Assembly: GCA_965237445.1 (NCBI GenBank)
Contig: OZ250142.1
Span: 2,728,001 to 2,792,000 of the forward strand
DNA length: 64,000 nucleotides
DNA from: G963668185 sp965237445
GTDB taxonomy: Bacteria; Chloroflexota; Dehalococcoidia; Lucifugimonadales; G963668185
Direction: 5' to 3'
Of the stretch, positions 48,073-57,308 are shown one piece after another (the stretch's first letter is position 1; each line of letters starts with the position of its first letter). The position numbers were made by a program, and so were the translations under genes. Under the pieces are notes generated by a model. The model searched no databases. It saw nothing but the letters and a program-made list of their open reading frames with translations, and was not told where the DNA came from.

Positions 48073-48746
48073 TGTATTACGACATCGAATCTCAACCCAG
48101 CTACAGCCTGCTCGAGGTCACGCTCGATCCCGGCGAACAGATCGTCGCCGAAGCGGGCGCCATGACCTGGATGGACAGCAACATGGATGTGGAGACTTCC
48201 GCGCGTGGCGGAATTCTGTCCGGTATAAGACGGGCCGTACTTAGCAAAGAGAGCTTCTTTCAGAACACCTACACCGCTCAAGGTAGGCCCGCTGTTGTTG
48301 GCCTCGGTCCTGGCCAGCCAGGAGACATTTGCGCGTACGAGATGACAGGTGGCGAGCTCTTTCTTGAACGCGGAGCGTATCTGGCCTCCACTACCGGCGT
48401 CGAGACCGGCGCAGACTTCCAGGGCCTGCGCGGTCTCTTCAACGAGGGACTCTTCATTCTGAAGCTCTCCGGAAGCGGGACGGTGTTCTTCACCGCCTAC
48501 GGAGATATCCAGGAGATTGCCGTCAACGGCTCCTACGTCATCGACAACGGACACGCGGTCGCGTGGGAACCCTCGCTCGATTACAAGCTAACCCGTGCCG
48601 CGCGAATCCGTTCCTTCCTCTTCTCGGACCAAATCATCATGGAGTTTTCGGGCAGGGGCAAGCTATGGGTACAGTCCCGCAATCCCCGCTCGATGGCCGA
48701 CTGGGTCAATCCCTTTCGCCGGGTTAAGTCCAAGTCGAACAACTAG
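48072..48746 (+). CDS. AIM24/TIGR00266 family protein, copy 3
   Basis: Third tandem paralogue, 224 aa, MYYDIESQPSYSLLEVTLDP. It has EAGAMTWMDSNMDVET and IDNGHAVAWEPSLDYKLT. Start overlaps the stop of copy 2 by one base. The family assignment is firm; the function is not known. Confidence 0.85.
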   Translation: MYYDIESQPSYSLLEVTLDPGEQIVAEAGAMTWMDSNMDVETSARGGILSGIRRAVLSKESFFQNTYTAQGRPAVVGLGPGQPGDICAYEMTGGELFLERGAYLASTTGVETGADFQGLRGLFNEGLFILKLSGSGTVFFTAYGDIQEIAVNGSYVIDNGHAVAWEPSLDYKLTRAARIRSFLFSDQIIMEFSGRGKLWVQSRNPRSMADWVNPFRRVKSKSNN

Positions 48747-48944
48747 TGGAACCGACCAGCCCCGGCTCCATCTGAGTTGATGTTCCGCCAAAGCCGGAAC
48801 AAGGCGTGAACGCGAAAAACTAGCGCTCCAATCATCTTGCTCTTGGGCGCCCTCGGCTGTTGGCGCGCACTTTTGGCCGCATCCTTGTTTGGGCATTGAG
48901 TCCCGTCTGCATGAATCGTCCTCATGACGGTCTGCCGACAAGTT

Positions 48945-48955
48945 GGGGGGGGGGG
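48945..48955 (+). repeat. Homopolymer run of eleven G
   Basis: An uninterrupted run of 11 G about 80 bp before the chosen start of the sodium:solute symporter. Such runs slip during replication. In the upstream leader or promoter region, length changes could alter expression. It is also a typical place for sequence errors. Confidence 0.85.
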
Positions 48956-49033
48956 TTGGGCCACTTTCTTGCTGCCCTTCTGCTGTCCAGTGCCCTTGAA
49001 AGTATCGCGCTTACTTTAGAGACTCATGTCTCG

Positions 49034-50569
49034 ATGATCGATACGTGGCTTGTCTTCGTCTTCTGCGCTTACTTTGCCATCCTCGTCGCCATTGCGCTGG
49101 CGGGCGCTCGCAAGATGCGAAACATGTCTGAGTATGTGCTGGGAGGCCGTCGGCTCGGCAGCTTCACGGCTGCTTTGAGCGCCGGCTCTTCGACTACCAG
49201 CGCATGGACGATGCTCGCGTTGCCTGCGCTGATGTTTACGAACGGCGCCGTCGAAGTGTGGGTCCCCATCTGTGTAGCCTTGGGCGTCTGGCTAAGCTGG
49301 ACCTTCCTTGCCAAGAAGCTGAGACGCTACACGATCTTGGCGAATGACGTCCTGACAATGCCGGAGTTCTTCGAAGTACGGTTTGGTGACAGGACAAGGA
49401 CACTAAGGACACTCACGTCGGCTATTACCATTTTCTTCGTGGTCTTCTACGTAAGCTCAGGCCTCGTCGGAGGCTCGAAGCTGCTGGAAACGTTCTTTGG
49501 CATAGATCCCAACGCTGGCGTGATAATAACGTTCGTCGCCGTAGCTACTTACACGCTGATCGGCGGTTTCCTGGCAGTATCACGTACGGATGTGTTCCAG
49601 GCGCTATTGATGCTCGTCAGTCTTCTCATCATCGCCGCAACGCTAATCGCAACTGGCGAAGGTCCGCTCTCGGAGATGGGAGGCGACCATCCTGGCTTCA
49701 ATAGTCCGTTTACGGACAGCGAAGGGGCGCCACTGTCCGTTGTTCTCGTCCTGTCGTCGTTGGGATGGGTGTTCGGCGCTTTTGGCGCCCAGCGGATACT
49801 GCAGAGATTCATGGCCATTGAACGTGAAGACAGAATCAACACCAGCCGCAACATATCAACGGCTTGGCTCGTGGCCGTCTACGCCCTCGCCTTGGCCGTT
49901 GGCCTGGTCGCTCACACCACTCTCTCCCACCCGGACATGGCAGTCGAAGTCTCGGATCCGGAGCGCATCTACCTCATCGTGTCCGAAGTCTTCTTCCACC
50001 CAGTCGTTACGGGGTTGCTGCTTACCGCCGTAGTAGCCGCAGTGATGAGTACCGCCGACTCACAGCTTCTCCTGGCGTCCGCCGTCGCCACAGACGACCT
50101 GCCGGTTTTCAAGAGACTCACTTACAGAATCACGGCCGGCGCCAGGGTCTGGCTGGGCCGCTTGCTATTAGTCGTCATAGGCCTGATTGCCGTGGTGGTG
50201 TCCATACTGTATCCCGACTCCATCTCCGATTTGGTTAGCTACGCTTGGGGAGGAATGGGAGCGGCGCTCGGACCGATTACGATCCTCGCCCTGTACTGGC
50301 GCAGGTTCAATGTATGGGGGGCCGTCTCGTCCGTCGTCGCAGGAACTGTCTCAGCCTCGGTTTGGTACTTGCTTAGTGGCGGTCCATGGGAAATGTGGGA
50401 CATCCAACCTGCCACGCCCGGATTCTTGATTGCCACACTAGTGGCCGTAGTCGTCACCATTATCACGCCGAAGCCCACTGAAGTCGTCGTGTCCTTGTTC
50501 GATAAGGTCAACTCGCGCAGCCGCCACGACAGCGATGCGGGAATGCCCGCCTCCTTCCCCGCAGAATGA
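49034..50569 (+). CDS. Sodium:solute symporter family protein (PutP-like)
   Basis: Secondary transporter of 511 aa from ATG at 49034 (MIDTWLVFVFCAYFAILVAI), where family similarity begins; the frame extends upstream across the G run without recognisable sequence. Twelve or more hydrophobic segments are present, with family motifs AALSAGSSTTSAWTMLALP near residue 50 and AVVAAVMSTADSQLLLASA near 335, which carries the sodium-site serines. It most resembles proline permeases, but the substrate is uncertain. It stands alone after the AIM24 genes. Confidence 0.88.
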   Translation: MIDTWLVFVFCAYFAILVAIALAGARKMRNMSEYVLGGRRLGSFTAALSAGSSTTSAWTMLALPALMFTNGAVEVWVPICVALGVWLSWTFLAKKLRRYTILANDVLTMPEFFEVRFGDRTRTLRTLTSAITIFFVVFYVSSGLVGGSKLLETFFGIDPNAGVIITFVAVATYTLIGGFLAVSRTDVFQALLMLVSLLIIAATLIATGEGPLSEMGGDHPGFNSPFTDSEGAPLSVVLVLSSLGWVFGAFGAQRILQRFMAIEREDRINTSRNISTAWLVAVYALALAVGLVAHTTLSHPDMAVEVSDPERIYLIVSEVFFHPVVTGLLLTAVVAAVMSTADSQLLLASAVATDDLPVFKRLTYRITAGARVWLGRLLLVVIGLIAVVVSILYPDSISDLVSYAWGGMGAALGPITILALYWRRFNVWGAVSSVVAGTVSASVWYLLSGGPWEMWDIQPATPGFLIATLVAVVVTIITPKPTEVVVSLFDKVNSRSRHDSDAGMPASFPAE

Positions 50570-50634
50570 TGGCGCGCGATCTGGGATGCAGCATTTAGAA
50601 TAGCTGTCCACCTTACAAAGGGAGACTGCGTTCA

Positions 50635-51126
50635 ATGCTAAGGAACCTGCTTCCTCTCACAATTGCGCTCGTTCTGATACTTGTAAGCGGATGCGTGACC
50701 GTATCCTCGACCACAACGTTGGACACTGAGTCTGACGAACTCATCTCGGAGCACATGGTCGCCGAAGCCCTGCTGACGGCCCACTACATTGACGCCGCCC
50801 GGAAGGCAGGATTGTCCCAGCAGGAAATCAACGCGGTCCTGTCGCGAATCGCCGATAAGTCCATCATCAGCGAGTTCTGGGTCAGCGACGCGAACGGGCG
50901 AATCGACTTCACCAACGTCCCCGGCGTCAAATTCACCTTCCCGACCGATCCCGGCGCCGCCACCCAAGCCGCTCCCTTCGCCGACCTGCTGACAGGTTCG
51001 GAGTCGGTCGTGGTTCAGGACGTCCAGGCTCGAGAGGTCGATGGCGCTCTATTCAACTACGTGGGCGTAGCCGGCGTTGACCAGCCACGCATTGTCCAGG
51101 TCGGCATTTCAGCTTCCTCCGAATAG
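50635..51126 (+). CDS. Small lipoprotein with cache-like sensor domain
   Basis: A 163-aa protein with a lipoprotein signal (LVLILVSGC, Cys about 21), so probably membrane-anchored outside the cell. The remainder has a helix (MVAEALLTAHYIDAARKAGL) and a sheet pattern (ISEFWVSDANGRIDFTNVPG) resembling single-cache ligand-sensing domains of chemoreceptors and kinases, but no signalling domain follows. It lies 93 bp upstream of the second livJ on the same strand. The assignment is by pattern only. Confidence 0.6.
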   Translation: MLRNLLPLTIALVLILVSGCVTVSSTTTLDTESDELISEHMVAEALLTAHYIDAARKAGLSQQEINAVLSRIADKSIISEFWVSDANGRIDFTNVPGVKFTFPTDPGAATQAAPFADLLTGSESVVVQDVQAREVDGALFNYVGVAGVDQPRIVQVGISASSE

Positions 51127-51219
51127 ACCGCAAGAATGTCTCCGAGGATGAGTCCTGCTAGCCTTTTACATCAGCCATTAAATCCGCGCTTTGCCGGATA
51201 GACGCCGGAGATTGACACA

Positions 51220-52403
51220 GTGCAAATGTTTCACAACCTTTGGAGATTAGCATTAGTCCTGATAGCCATTGCGACGCTCGCGTTCATTGCATGCGATGGT
51301 GACGACGAGACCCTGGAAGAGGAACCTTTCAGGATAGGCGTAATGGAATCCCTGACCGGCACGGGCGAGACGTATGGCACCGTCGCCAACCAGGCCAAGC
51401 TGATGGCCGTGGACGAAATCAACGCTGCGGGCGGCATTAACGGCCGTCCGCTGGAACTGATTGTCGAAGACTCCCGGTGCAACGCACAGGACGCCATAGC
51501 CGCCTTTCACAAGCTCACGGACGTGGACGGCCTGAAGATCATTCTCGGCACGTCATGCAGCGGAGCCATGCTCGGCGCGGCCCCCCTGGCCGAGGCTGCA
51601 GGCGTCATCCTGTTCTCAGGCCTCGCCAGCAACCCGGACATAGCTAACGCCGGCGACTACATCTTCCGCACGCAGATCAGCGACATTCAGGTGGGCATAG
51701 ACACCGGCAATATCCTGTGGGCCGACGGAGTCAGAAGCTGGCCACGATTACCGAGGCCACCGACTACGCCGAGGGCGTCAGACGCACCACCGCAGCCCAG
51801 TTCGAGAAGCGGGGCGGCGCGATCGTTGCCGAGGAGCGATACACATCGGACGTGACAGACTTCAGGTCTCAGCTCGCAAAGATGATCGCCGCCAGTCCCG
51901 ACGCAATCCACCTGTCGCCACAGTCCGAGTTCACTGCAGGCACCGTCATCAAGCAGGCGCGCGAAATTGGCTACAACGGTCCCATTTACGCTGAGACGAT
52001 ATCGGTGGGCACAACCGCCCTCGAAATCGCGGGCGAAGCGGCCACAGGCATGAAGGCGATAACCGCCGACCTGGACCCCGACAACGAGAAAGCACAGGAG
52101 GTCCTTGCCAACTTCAGGGTGCGCTACAAGCACGTCACCCTGCCCTGGCACCTGGGCTCCGCGTACGACGATGTCTACATCGCGGCCGAGTGCCTCAAGA
52201 AGACCAAAGACGATCAGGACGCTGACGGCTTCCGCGACTGCCTGTACGAGATCACGTGGAGCGGCGCCATCGGGAACAACTACAGCTTTGACTCAGACGG
52301 CGAAGTCGTTGGACTCTCCCGCGTTGTAGTCGAAGTCCTCCCGGTCGCCGACCGCACCACGGACCGCATGTTCAAAGTCCTCGGCCCGGCGCCGAAGGAG
52401 TAG
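51220..52403 (+). pseudogene. Second LivJ-type substrate-binding lipoprotein, frameshifted
   Basis: Close paralogue of the livJ at 160, with a GTG start (or ATG at 51226) and lipobox IAC, but without the acidic linker. The first frame covers the signal and N-lobe up to DTGNILWADGVR. The second resumes KLATITEATDYAEGVRR and continues to the end (FKVLGPAPKE). Comparison with the first copy (GIRKLATINE) shows that one A is missing in a short A-run near 51734. Corrected length is about 394 aa. No permease or ATPase genes follow, so it would have to work with another transporter if functional. Confidence 0.85.
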
Positions 52404-52462
52404 CTAGCTACGCGCGGGCCTGAGCTATCGGCCTTGTACGGCTGCGGGCGTGCCAAGACCGG

Positions 52463-53671
52463 TTAAGGGGACGATGGCGGCGATGCCGGTAGCGCGGCGG
52501 CCCGGCTGTTTCGCTGCGCCGCTATTCTCTTGACTTCTGTCGCGGCGGCAGCCACGTTCTGGGCCATGCATTGGCTGACTTGGACAATGCTCACGTTCTT
52601 CGTTGCCTTGTTGACGAGGATGCCTGCCGCGAGTCCGGTCAAGAGCGCAGCCCCGGCCGGGCCCCCGGCGACTCCAACCAGCGAAACAGCAGCCAGCGTC
52701 GCTCCTGCGCCCATGCCTCCCTTGAGTTGACCGTCTACGAACTCCGCGTACTCGCCTGTCTGGTGAGCCTTGTGAAACGCCTTGGCAAGCGCGACAACCG
52801 TTACCAGCAAAAGTATTGGGTTCGCGCTGATAGCCGCGGACAGGCCCATCCCACCAACCAACCTTCCGAAGGTCTCCGTGTCCGCGCGGTTCCAGTTGAG
52901 CGCCACAGCGACCACGCCGATCCCGCCGCCAAGCAGTTCTGCGGCATCGTAAGAGTTGAGGTCGTAGAACCAGTCCTTGGGTAGGTTGAACTGCGACTGC
53001 AGCGACCCGGCTACCTGGTCGTAGGTGGCCTTGTTCCAGTTTGCGAGCGGGAGCCCCTTTGAGGTTGTCCCGTCCCTGAGGAGTCCCTGCACTGTTCCCA
53101 GCGCTTCCTGAATAACGCTGTCTTCAGTAGAAGCGTTGCGGCCGGCTTCAATGGCGCCTGCGATCGTGTGACCGCCGTCAAACAACCGATGATTGCCGCC
53201 TCCCACGTGAGTTGCCAGATACCCGGCATCCATCGCCTTGTCATAGACGGTTGCACTACCCTCAACCATGTTTTGTAACAGTCCATTAAGGTCGCCGGAC
53301 AGGTTGCTGGCCAGAAGTCCTTGGGTAGAACCAACCAAATCAATTGCGGAAGCCGTCGCCTTGTCCAGTGCATCCTTCGAACCGGTCCGGGCTCGCTTCG
53401 CGGCCGCCACTGTTGCTTCCGAGACTTTGCTGGTGGCGTTCCGGGTGGAGTTTCGAACGTTAGAAGTCGAACTCGTGATCCTCTCAGAGGCGGACTTGAG
53501 ACGTTCTCGCGATGGTGGCGTTGCCGCGTCCACGAACTCTTTGGAAGCATCCTTGATTTTGGATGCCGCAGATTTGGTCGTCCGCAATGCCTCTTGCGAC
53601 GATTCTCGTGCCCGCTGAGCTCGGCCACTCGCAGACTTTGCGGCGTCTCTCAATTTATCGAATCTGGGCAT
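52463..53671 (-). CDS. Hypothetical membrane protein with Lys/Ala/Ser-rich helical N-terminus
   Basis: About 402 aa from ATG at 53671 (MPRFDKLRDAAKSASG), with GGAG 8 bp upstream; a TTG four codons earlier is possible. The first 130 residues or so are a basic, Ala/Ser/Thr-rich, probably coiled-coil region. The centre has polar segments (NLPKDWFYDLNSYDAAELLG). The C-terminal 150 residues contain two to three hydrophobic, glycine-rich stretches (LSAAISANPILLLVTVVALA and AGGPAGAALLTGLAAGILVN). No family recognised. Confidence 0.7.
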   Translation of the reverse strand: MPRFDKLRDAAKSASGRAQRARESSQEALRTTKSAASKIKDASKEFVDAATPPSRERLKSASERITSSTSNVRNSTRNATSKVSEATVAAAKRARTGSKDALDKATASAIDLVGSTQGLLASNLSGDLNGLLQNMVEGSATVYDKAMDAGYLATHVGGGNHRLFDGGHTIAGAIEAGRNASTEDSVIQEALGTVQGLLRDGTTSKGLPLANWNKATYDQVAGSLQSQFNLPKDWFYDLNSYDAAELLGGGIGVVAVALNWNRADTETFGRLVGGMGLSAAISANPILLLVTVVALAKAFHKAHQTGEYAEFVDGQLKGGMGAGATLAAVSLVGVAGGPAGAALLTGLAAGILVNKATKNVSIVQVSQCMAQNVAAAATEVKRIAAQRNSRAAALPASPPSSP

Positions 53672-53757
53672 CGCGAACTCCAACGTTAATTGACGGATGG
53701 TATAGCCCCGCCAGGCATGCTATCACCAGGGATCGAGGCACGGCCCTACCCCAGAGC

Positions 53758-54921
53758 CTACCAGCTCCCCTGCTCGTGAAGCCTGTCCCAGGGCACGAGC
53801 CTCCCCTCCGTACGCCGTTGCGCCTCATCGCCCCCGTACACCACTACCACGTCGCACGGCCGGCCGTCGTCTGCCAGGTGCCGTCGAACGCGGCGCGCTC
53901 CTGCAAACAGGCTCGACGACGCTGTCTGCGACGACTTGGCTTCGACAAGCGTGACGCCTCCCTGGCTCTCGATGACCAAGTCGATCTCCGCCCCGTCGCG
54001 GTCCCTGTAGAACGAAAGGCCCCGAGTCTCTCCTGCGTTCGTCCGGTGCTTCACAATCTCAGACACCACCCAGGACTCGAAGATGGCTCCACGCAGCGGG
54101 TGCGTCTTGAGCTGCTCCGGCGTGCGGATGCCTAGAAGCCAGCACGCAAGGCCGCTGTCATAGAAGTGCAGCTTGGGCATTTTCACTAACCTTTTTCGTA
54201 GGTTGGAATGATATGGCGGGAGCCTGAATACGATGTAGCTCGTCTCCAGAATGCTCGTCCAGGCCCGCACGGTGGGTTGGGACACTCCGCAGTCGTCGGC
54301 CAGCGACGAGTAATTGAGGAGCTGCCCTGTTCGCCCTGCGCAAAGCTCGACGAAGCGCTGGAAGACCGAAAGGTCGCCGACGGTCCTGATCGTTCGCACG
54401 TCTCGCTCGATGTACGTGGCAACATACGAACGCAGCCATTCTGCAGCATCAAGCTCCATGTCCAGGATGCGAGGATATCCACCTGTTAGCAGCGTTTCTT
54501 CCAGGGTCTCCGGATAGCTCGCGAATTTCACAACCTCGCCGCGAGCCAGTGGAAGCAGATGGTGCACTGACGTGCGTCCCGCCAGCGATTGGCTGACCGT
54601 TTCCGCAAGAGACAGGTTCTGCGAGCCCGTCAGCACCCATCTCCCAGGTTGAGGGTTAGAGTCAATGACGCCCTGCAAATATGACGGCAAGTCTGGTGCG
54701 CGTTGCACTTCGTCAATGACGGCCCCTTCCGGAAACTGAGCGAGAAAGGCGCGGGGGTCCTCAGAGGCGAAGGCTCGCACGTCCACGGCTTCGAGGTTTA
54801 CGTACGGATGACCGCGGAACACGGTCTGGCAAAGTGTCGTCTTGCCGCTTTGCCGGGGCCCTGTTAGCGTTATCGACGGCGTTACTCGTGCAGCGTCTAC
54901 CAAATCTGGGCGTGGCGTCAC
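53758..54921 (-). CDS. AAA ATPase with DUF4143 domain
   Basis: A 387-aa protein of the DUF4143 group. It has Walker A TGPRQSGKTTL near residue 21 and Walker B GAVIDEVQRAPDL near 65, a helical winged-helix region (LLNYSSLADDCGVSQPTVRA) near 205, and a C-terminal nuclease-like fold with FYRDRDGAEIDLVIE and VTLVEAKSS, the D-E-K pattern of PD-(D/E)XK enzymes. Cellular role is unknown for the family. It is divergent from a HEPN gene, with a perfect inverted repeat between them. Confidence 0.85.
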   Translation of the reverse strand: MTPRPDLVDAARVTPSITLTGPRQSGKTTLCQTVFRGHPYVNLEAVDVRAFASEDPRAFLAQFPEGAVIDEVQRAPDLPSYLQGVIDSNPQPGRWVLTGSQNLSLAETVSQSLAGRTSVHHLLPLARGEVVKFASYPETLEETLLTGGYPRILDMELDAAEWLRSYVATYIERDVRTIRTVGDLSVFQRFVELCAGRTGQLLNYSSLADDCGVSQPTVRAWTSILETSYIVFRLPPYHSNLRKRLVKMPKLHFYDSGLACWLLGIRTPEQLKTHPLRGAIFESWVVSEIVKHRTNAGETRGLSFYRDRDGAEIDLVIESQGGVTLVEAKSSQTASSSLFAGARRVRRHLADDGRPCDVVVVYGGDEAQRRTEGRLVPWDRLHEQGSW

Positions 54922-54956
54922 GCTCTACTCTCATGGTCTTGCCCATAGCAAGAAAC

Positions 54957-54991
54957 TCGGCTAATTCAAAATCAGACTTTCAATTAGCCGA
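54957..54991. promoter_or_regulatory. 10-bp perfect inverted repeat in the ATPase/HEPN divergent promoter region
   Basis: TCGGCTAATT (54957-54966) and AATTAGCCGA (54982-54991) are perfect reverse complements separated by 15 bp, centred in the 93-bp gap between two divergent genes. Arm centres are 25 bp apart, compatible with a dimeric regulator or a hairpin. An operator controlling one or both genes is inferred. Confidence 0.65.
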
Positions 54992-55014
54992 ACATTTAGG
55001 GGGCGTTTCACATC

Positions 55015-55719
55015 ATGACTGGACCAACCGATAATGCCGGCGGCACCTCACCACTGACCTTCGAGGCACTAGAAGCAAAGCGCCTAGTAGTCGAGAGCAG
55101 TCTGCCGCACGATCTCGGCCTCCGTTTGCGCCGCTCCCTGAGCTGGCTGGGCAGAGCCGAAAAGGAGATGTCCGCGGGCGATCACGACGCCGCCTTCATT
55201 TTCTACTGGATCGCCTTCAACGCCGCATACCAGAAGCAACACTCCCCTGTCGGCTCGCCCGAGTCACCTGAAAGGGAACACTTCACCGATTACTTCCGCC
55301 GGCTCATCAGCCTGGATTCCGAAAGCGCAGTCTACGACGCCGTCTGGCAACGGTTTTCAGAGTCGATCAGGATACTCCTCGAGAACCGGTACGTGTTTCA
55401 GCCGTTCTGGAATCACCTGAACGGAGTTCCTGGCTACGAGAACTGGGAGTCCCGGTTCGCGGGCAGCCGTAGAACAATAGGATCCGCCCTCGCGAGGCAG
55501 AACACTGAGATGGTGCTCAGCATCCTGTTCGACCGCCTCTACGTGCTGCGCAACCAGCTAGTTCACGGCGGCGCAACCTGGAACGGGTCCGTCAACCGCG
55601 CCCAAGTCGGGGACGGCGCCAGGATCATGGCCTTCCTCGTCCCGCTGTTCGTCAGTCTGATGCTGGACAACCCCGGCGAACCGTGGGGGGCCCCGCGCTA
55701 TCCCCCGTTAGAAGGCTGA
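55015..55719 (+). CDS. HEPN-domain protein (Apea-like)
   Basis: A 234-aa, all-helical protein. The C-terminal half contains RNQLVHGGATW, the R-x4-H motif of HEPN ribonucleases, in a helix that follows ILFDRLYVL. The N-terminal half (WLGRAEKEMSAGDHDAAFIF, then YWIAFNAAYQK) fits the first HEPN helices. HEPN proteins often act as RNA-cutting toxins or defence effectors, but no dedicated antitoxin (MNT nucleotidyltransferase) is next to it. The divergent DUF4143 ATPase is its only close neighbour. Activity is inferred from the motif alone. Confidence 0.75.
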   Translation: MTGPTDNAGGTSPLTFEALEAKRLVVESSLPHDLGLRLRRSLSWLGRAEKEMSAGDHDAAFIFYWIAFNAAYQKQHSPVGSPESPEREHFTDYFRRLISLDSESAVYDAVWQRFSESIRILLENRYVFQPFWNHLNGVPGYENWESRFAGSRRTIGSALARQNTEMVLSILFDRLYVLRNQLVHGGATWNGSVNRAQVGDGARIMAFLVPLFVSLMLDNPGEPWGAPRYPPLEG

Positions 55720-55852
55720 TCAGCGACTGGGATGCCGGAGCAACAGGCTCCGGGCGGACGCCGGTTCCGCCTGGTCTTCCCTAATGCGCTGCCTTCCGAA
55801 GTAGCCGTACGGCCTTCAAACCGGACGGCTCCGCCACCGCGGTCGCCAGTCC

Positions 55853-56287
55853 TCATGGCGCCAGCATCGACAACGGCTGCAGGGGCAAGTTTCGTAGCAC
55901 CCAGAAAAGAACAATCACCCCTAGTAGCGCCCAAACCAGACGGTAGTCAATGGAAACTGGTCGCGGTACGGGCACGCCGAACCCCTTCAACGCACCTATG
56001 CCGAAGGAGTAGGCCAAGTACGGCAGCAATGCCACCGTAAGAATGTTGTAGCTAAGTGCCATCATCACCTTCCCGTGCAGCAACTGATGCAGTGCACGAA
56101 GCGTGCCGCAGCCTGGGCAGAAGCAGCCGGTCAGGCTTAGGAACGGACATTTGGGAAAGCTACCTGATTCGGCGGGGTCGAACGCGTAGAGAACTCCAGC
56201 GCCCGCGAGAAAAAGAAGCACTACTCCGGACCACCGAAGGCCGGCCCTGCTCAAGTGGGTTGACGTGTTTAGATGAAGATGCCGCAT
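55853..56287 (-). CDS. DUF2752 family membrane protein
   Basis: A 144-aa protein with three hydrophobic segments and the DUF2752 signature FPKCPFLSLTGCFCPGCGTL near residues 44-63, followed by RALHQLLHG. The four closely spaced cysteines may bind a metal or form disulfides; function is unknown. Its start overlaps the end of the zinc-ribbon/CD225 gene by 19 bp, and the two families are commonly found together. Confidence 0.85.
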   Translation of the reverse strand: MRHLHLNTSTHLSRAGLRWSGVVLLFLAGAGVLYAFDPAESGSFPKCPFLSLTGCFCPGCGTLRALHQLLHGKVMMALSYNILTVALLPYLAYSFGIGALKGFGVPVPRPVSIDYRLVWALLGVIVLFWVLRNLPLQPLSMLAP

Positions 56288-56658
56288 ATGCCGAAACTTA
56301 CAATCGCAACCGGTAGAAGGCCAAAACCCAACGCCACCCAGGCCCAGGTCTTTGCCTTCTCGGATGCGTCCCAGGCGCCGTCAATGTCGCCGGCCGCGAC
56401 CTTGCCGTTGACTTGAGCCGCATAGACGATGGACACGATCCCGAATGGCAGGCAGCAGAAGATCGTTACCAGGATGGCCTGTGGAAGGTAGTTCGGTATC
56501 TCTGGCCGTTGCCCCAACTCGGCCCCGCTACTCCTGCCGGCGACTGTCGCCGACGTGCTCTCAGCGGAACTCTCTATTGAAAGCCCGCAGTTGGGACAGA
56601 AACGGCCTTGCGGTTCGACCTTCGTCCCGCAGCTAGAGCAATACATGCCTTGGTCCAT
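56269..56658 (-). CDS. Zinc-ribbon CD225/dispanin family membrane protein
   Basis: About 129 aa. ATG at 56658 (MDQGMYCSSCG) is used, though ATG at 56646 is equally possible; the frame extends upstream without similarity. An N-terminal zinc ribbon (CSSCG and CPNCG, about 15 residues apart) is followed by a Ser-rich linker and a CD225 domain with two helices (NYLPQAILVTIFCCLPFGIV and AWVALGFGLLPVAIVSFGIC). It likely anchors a soluble zinc ribbon to the membrane. Function unknown. Confidence 0.83.
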   Translation of the reverse strand: MDQGMYCSSCGTKVEPQGRFCPNCGLSIESSAESTSATVAGRSSGAELGQRPEIPNYLPQAILVTIFCCLPFGIVSIVYAAQVNGKVAAGDIDGAWDASEKAKTWAWVALGFGLLPVAIVSFGICGIFI

Positions 56659-56690
56659 CCCCTTCAAGCCTCTCGCAACCCGAGCCTGCC

Positions 56691-57104
56691 CTAATCCGCC
56701 GCCTTCCGAAGCAGCCGGATCGCCGTTGAAATGAACAGCAGCGGCAGCGTGGAGTCGATCAGAATCCACACCAGACCCTCAGAGTTCGGCGGGTCCGACC
56801 ACTCGACTCCGATCCAGTTCCACAGTAGCGCCAGCATCAACGCCGTCGAGAAATAGAAAGTGGAGTTCGCTTCCAGGTACGCCCGGCTTACCGGCCCGTC
56901 CGAGTCTAGCCTCCCTTTCTTGACAAACCCCACCAGAATGACAATTGCCAGTCCCGCAACCATCATTGGGTCCAGGACCCGCCACACGGTCAGTGAAGTG
57001 CCTTCCAGGAGCGGGTCGTAGAACTGGTTCACTACGAAGTGGACCGCTACAGCAGCCCCGACCAGGATCATGTACACCGCAGCCAATCGCATCAGCATTG
57101 TCAT
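56691..57104 (-). CDS. Small hypothetical membrane protein
   Basis: A 137-aa protein with four predicted hydrophobic segments (LAAVYMILVGAAVAVHFVV, VLDPMMVAGLAIVILVGFV, FYFSTALMLALLWNWIGV, LVWILIDSTLPLLFISTAI). No catalytic motif or named family is recognised. Same strand as, and 32 bp upstream of, the CD225 gene, suggesting an operon of three small membrane proteins. Confidence 0.7.
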   Translation of the reverse strand: MTMLMRLAAVYMILVGAAVAVHFVVNQFYDPLLEGTSLTVWRVLDPMMVAGLAIVILVGFVKKGRLDSDGPVSRAYLEANSTFYFSTALMLALLWNWIGVEWSDPPNSEGLVWILIDSTLPLLFISTAIRLLRKAAD

Positions 57105-57308
57105 TTTCGTCCTCCGCGATCTATTGCAATCCCACGCTACGAGGCTAATGGAGCGACCCGGATGTTAACAAACGCACGGCCTTCACGATTCCGGCCGCCA
57201 ACCGGACATGCCGGACATGAATGAACTGCGGCGGTAATTTTGCGCAAGCGCCGAAGCTCCAACGTATAATGCCGGCATTCGAAACGTACGTTGGAGGACC
57301 AAACCGGA

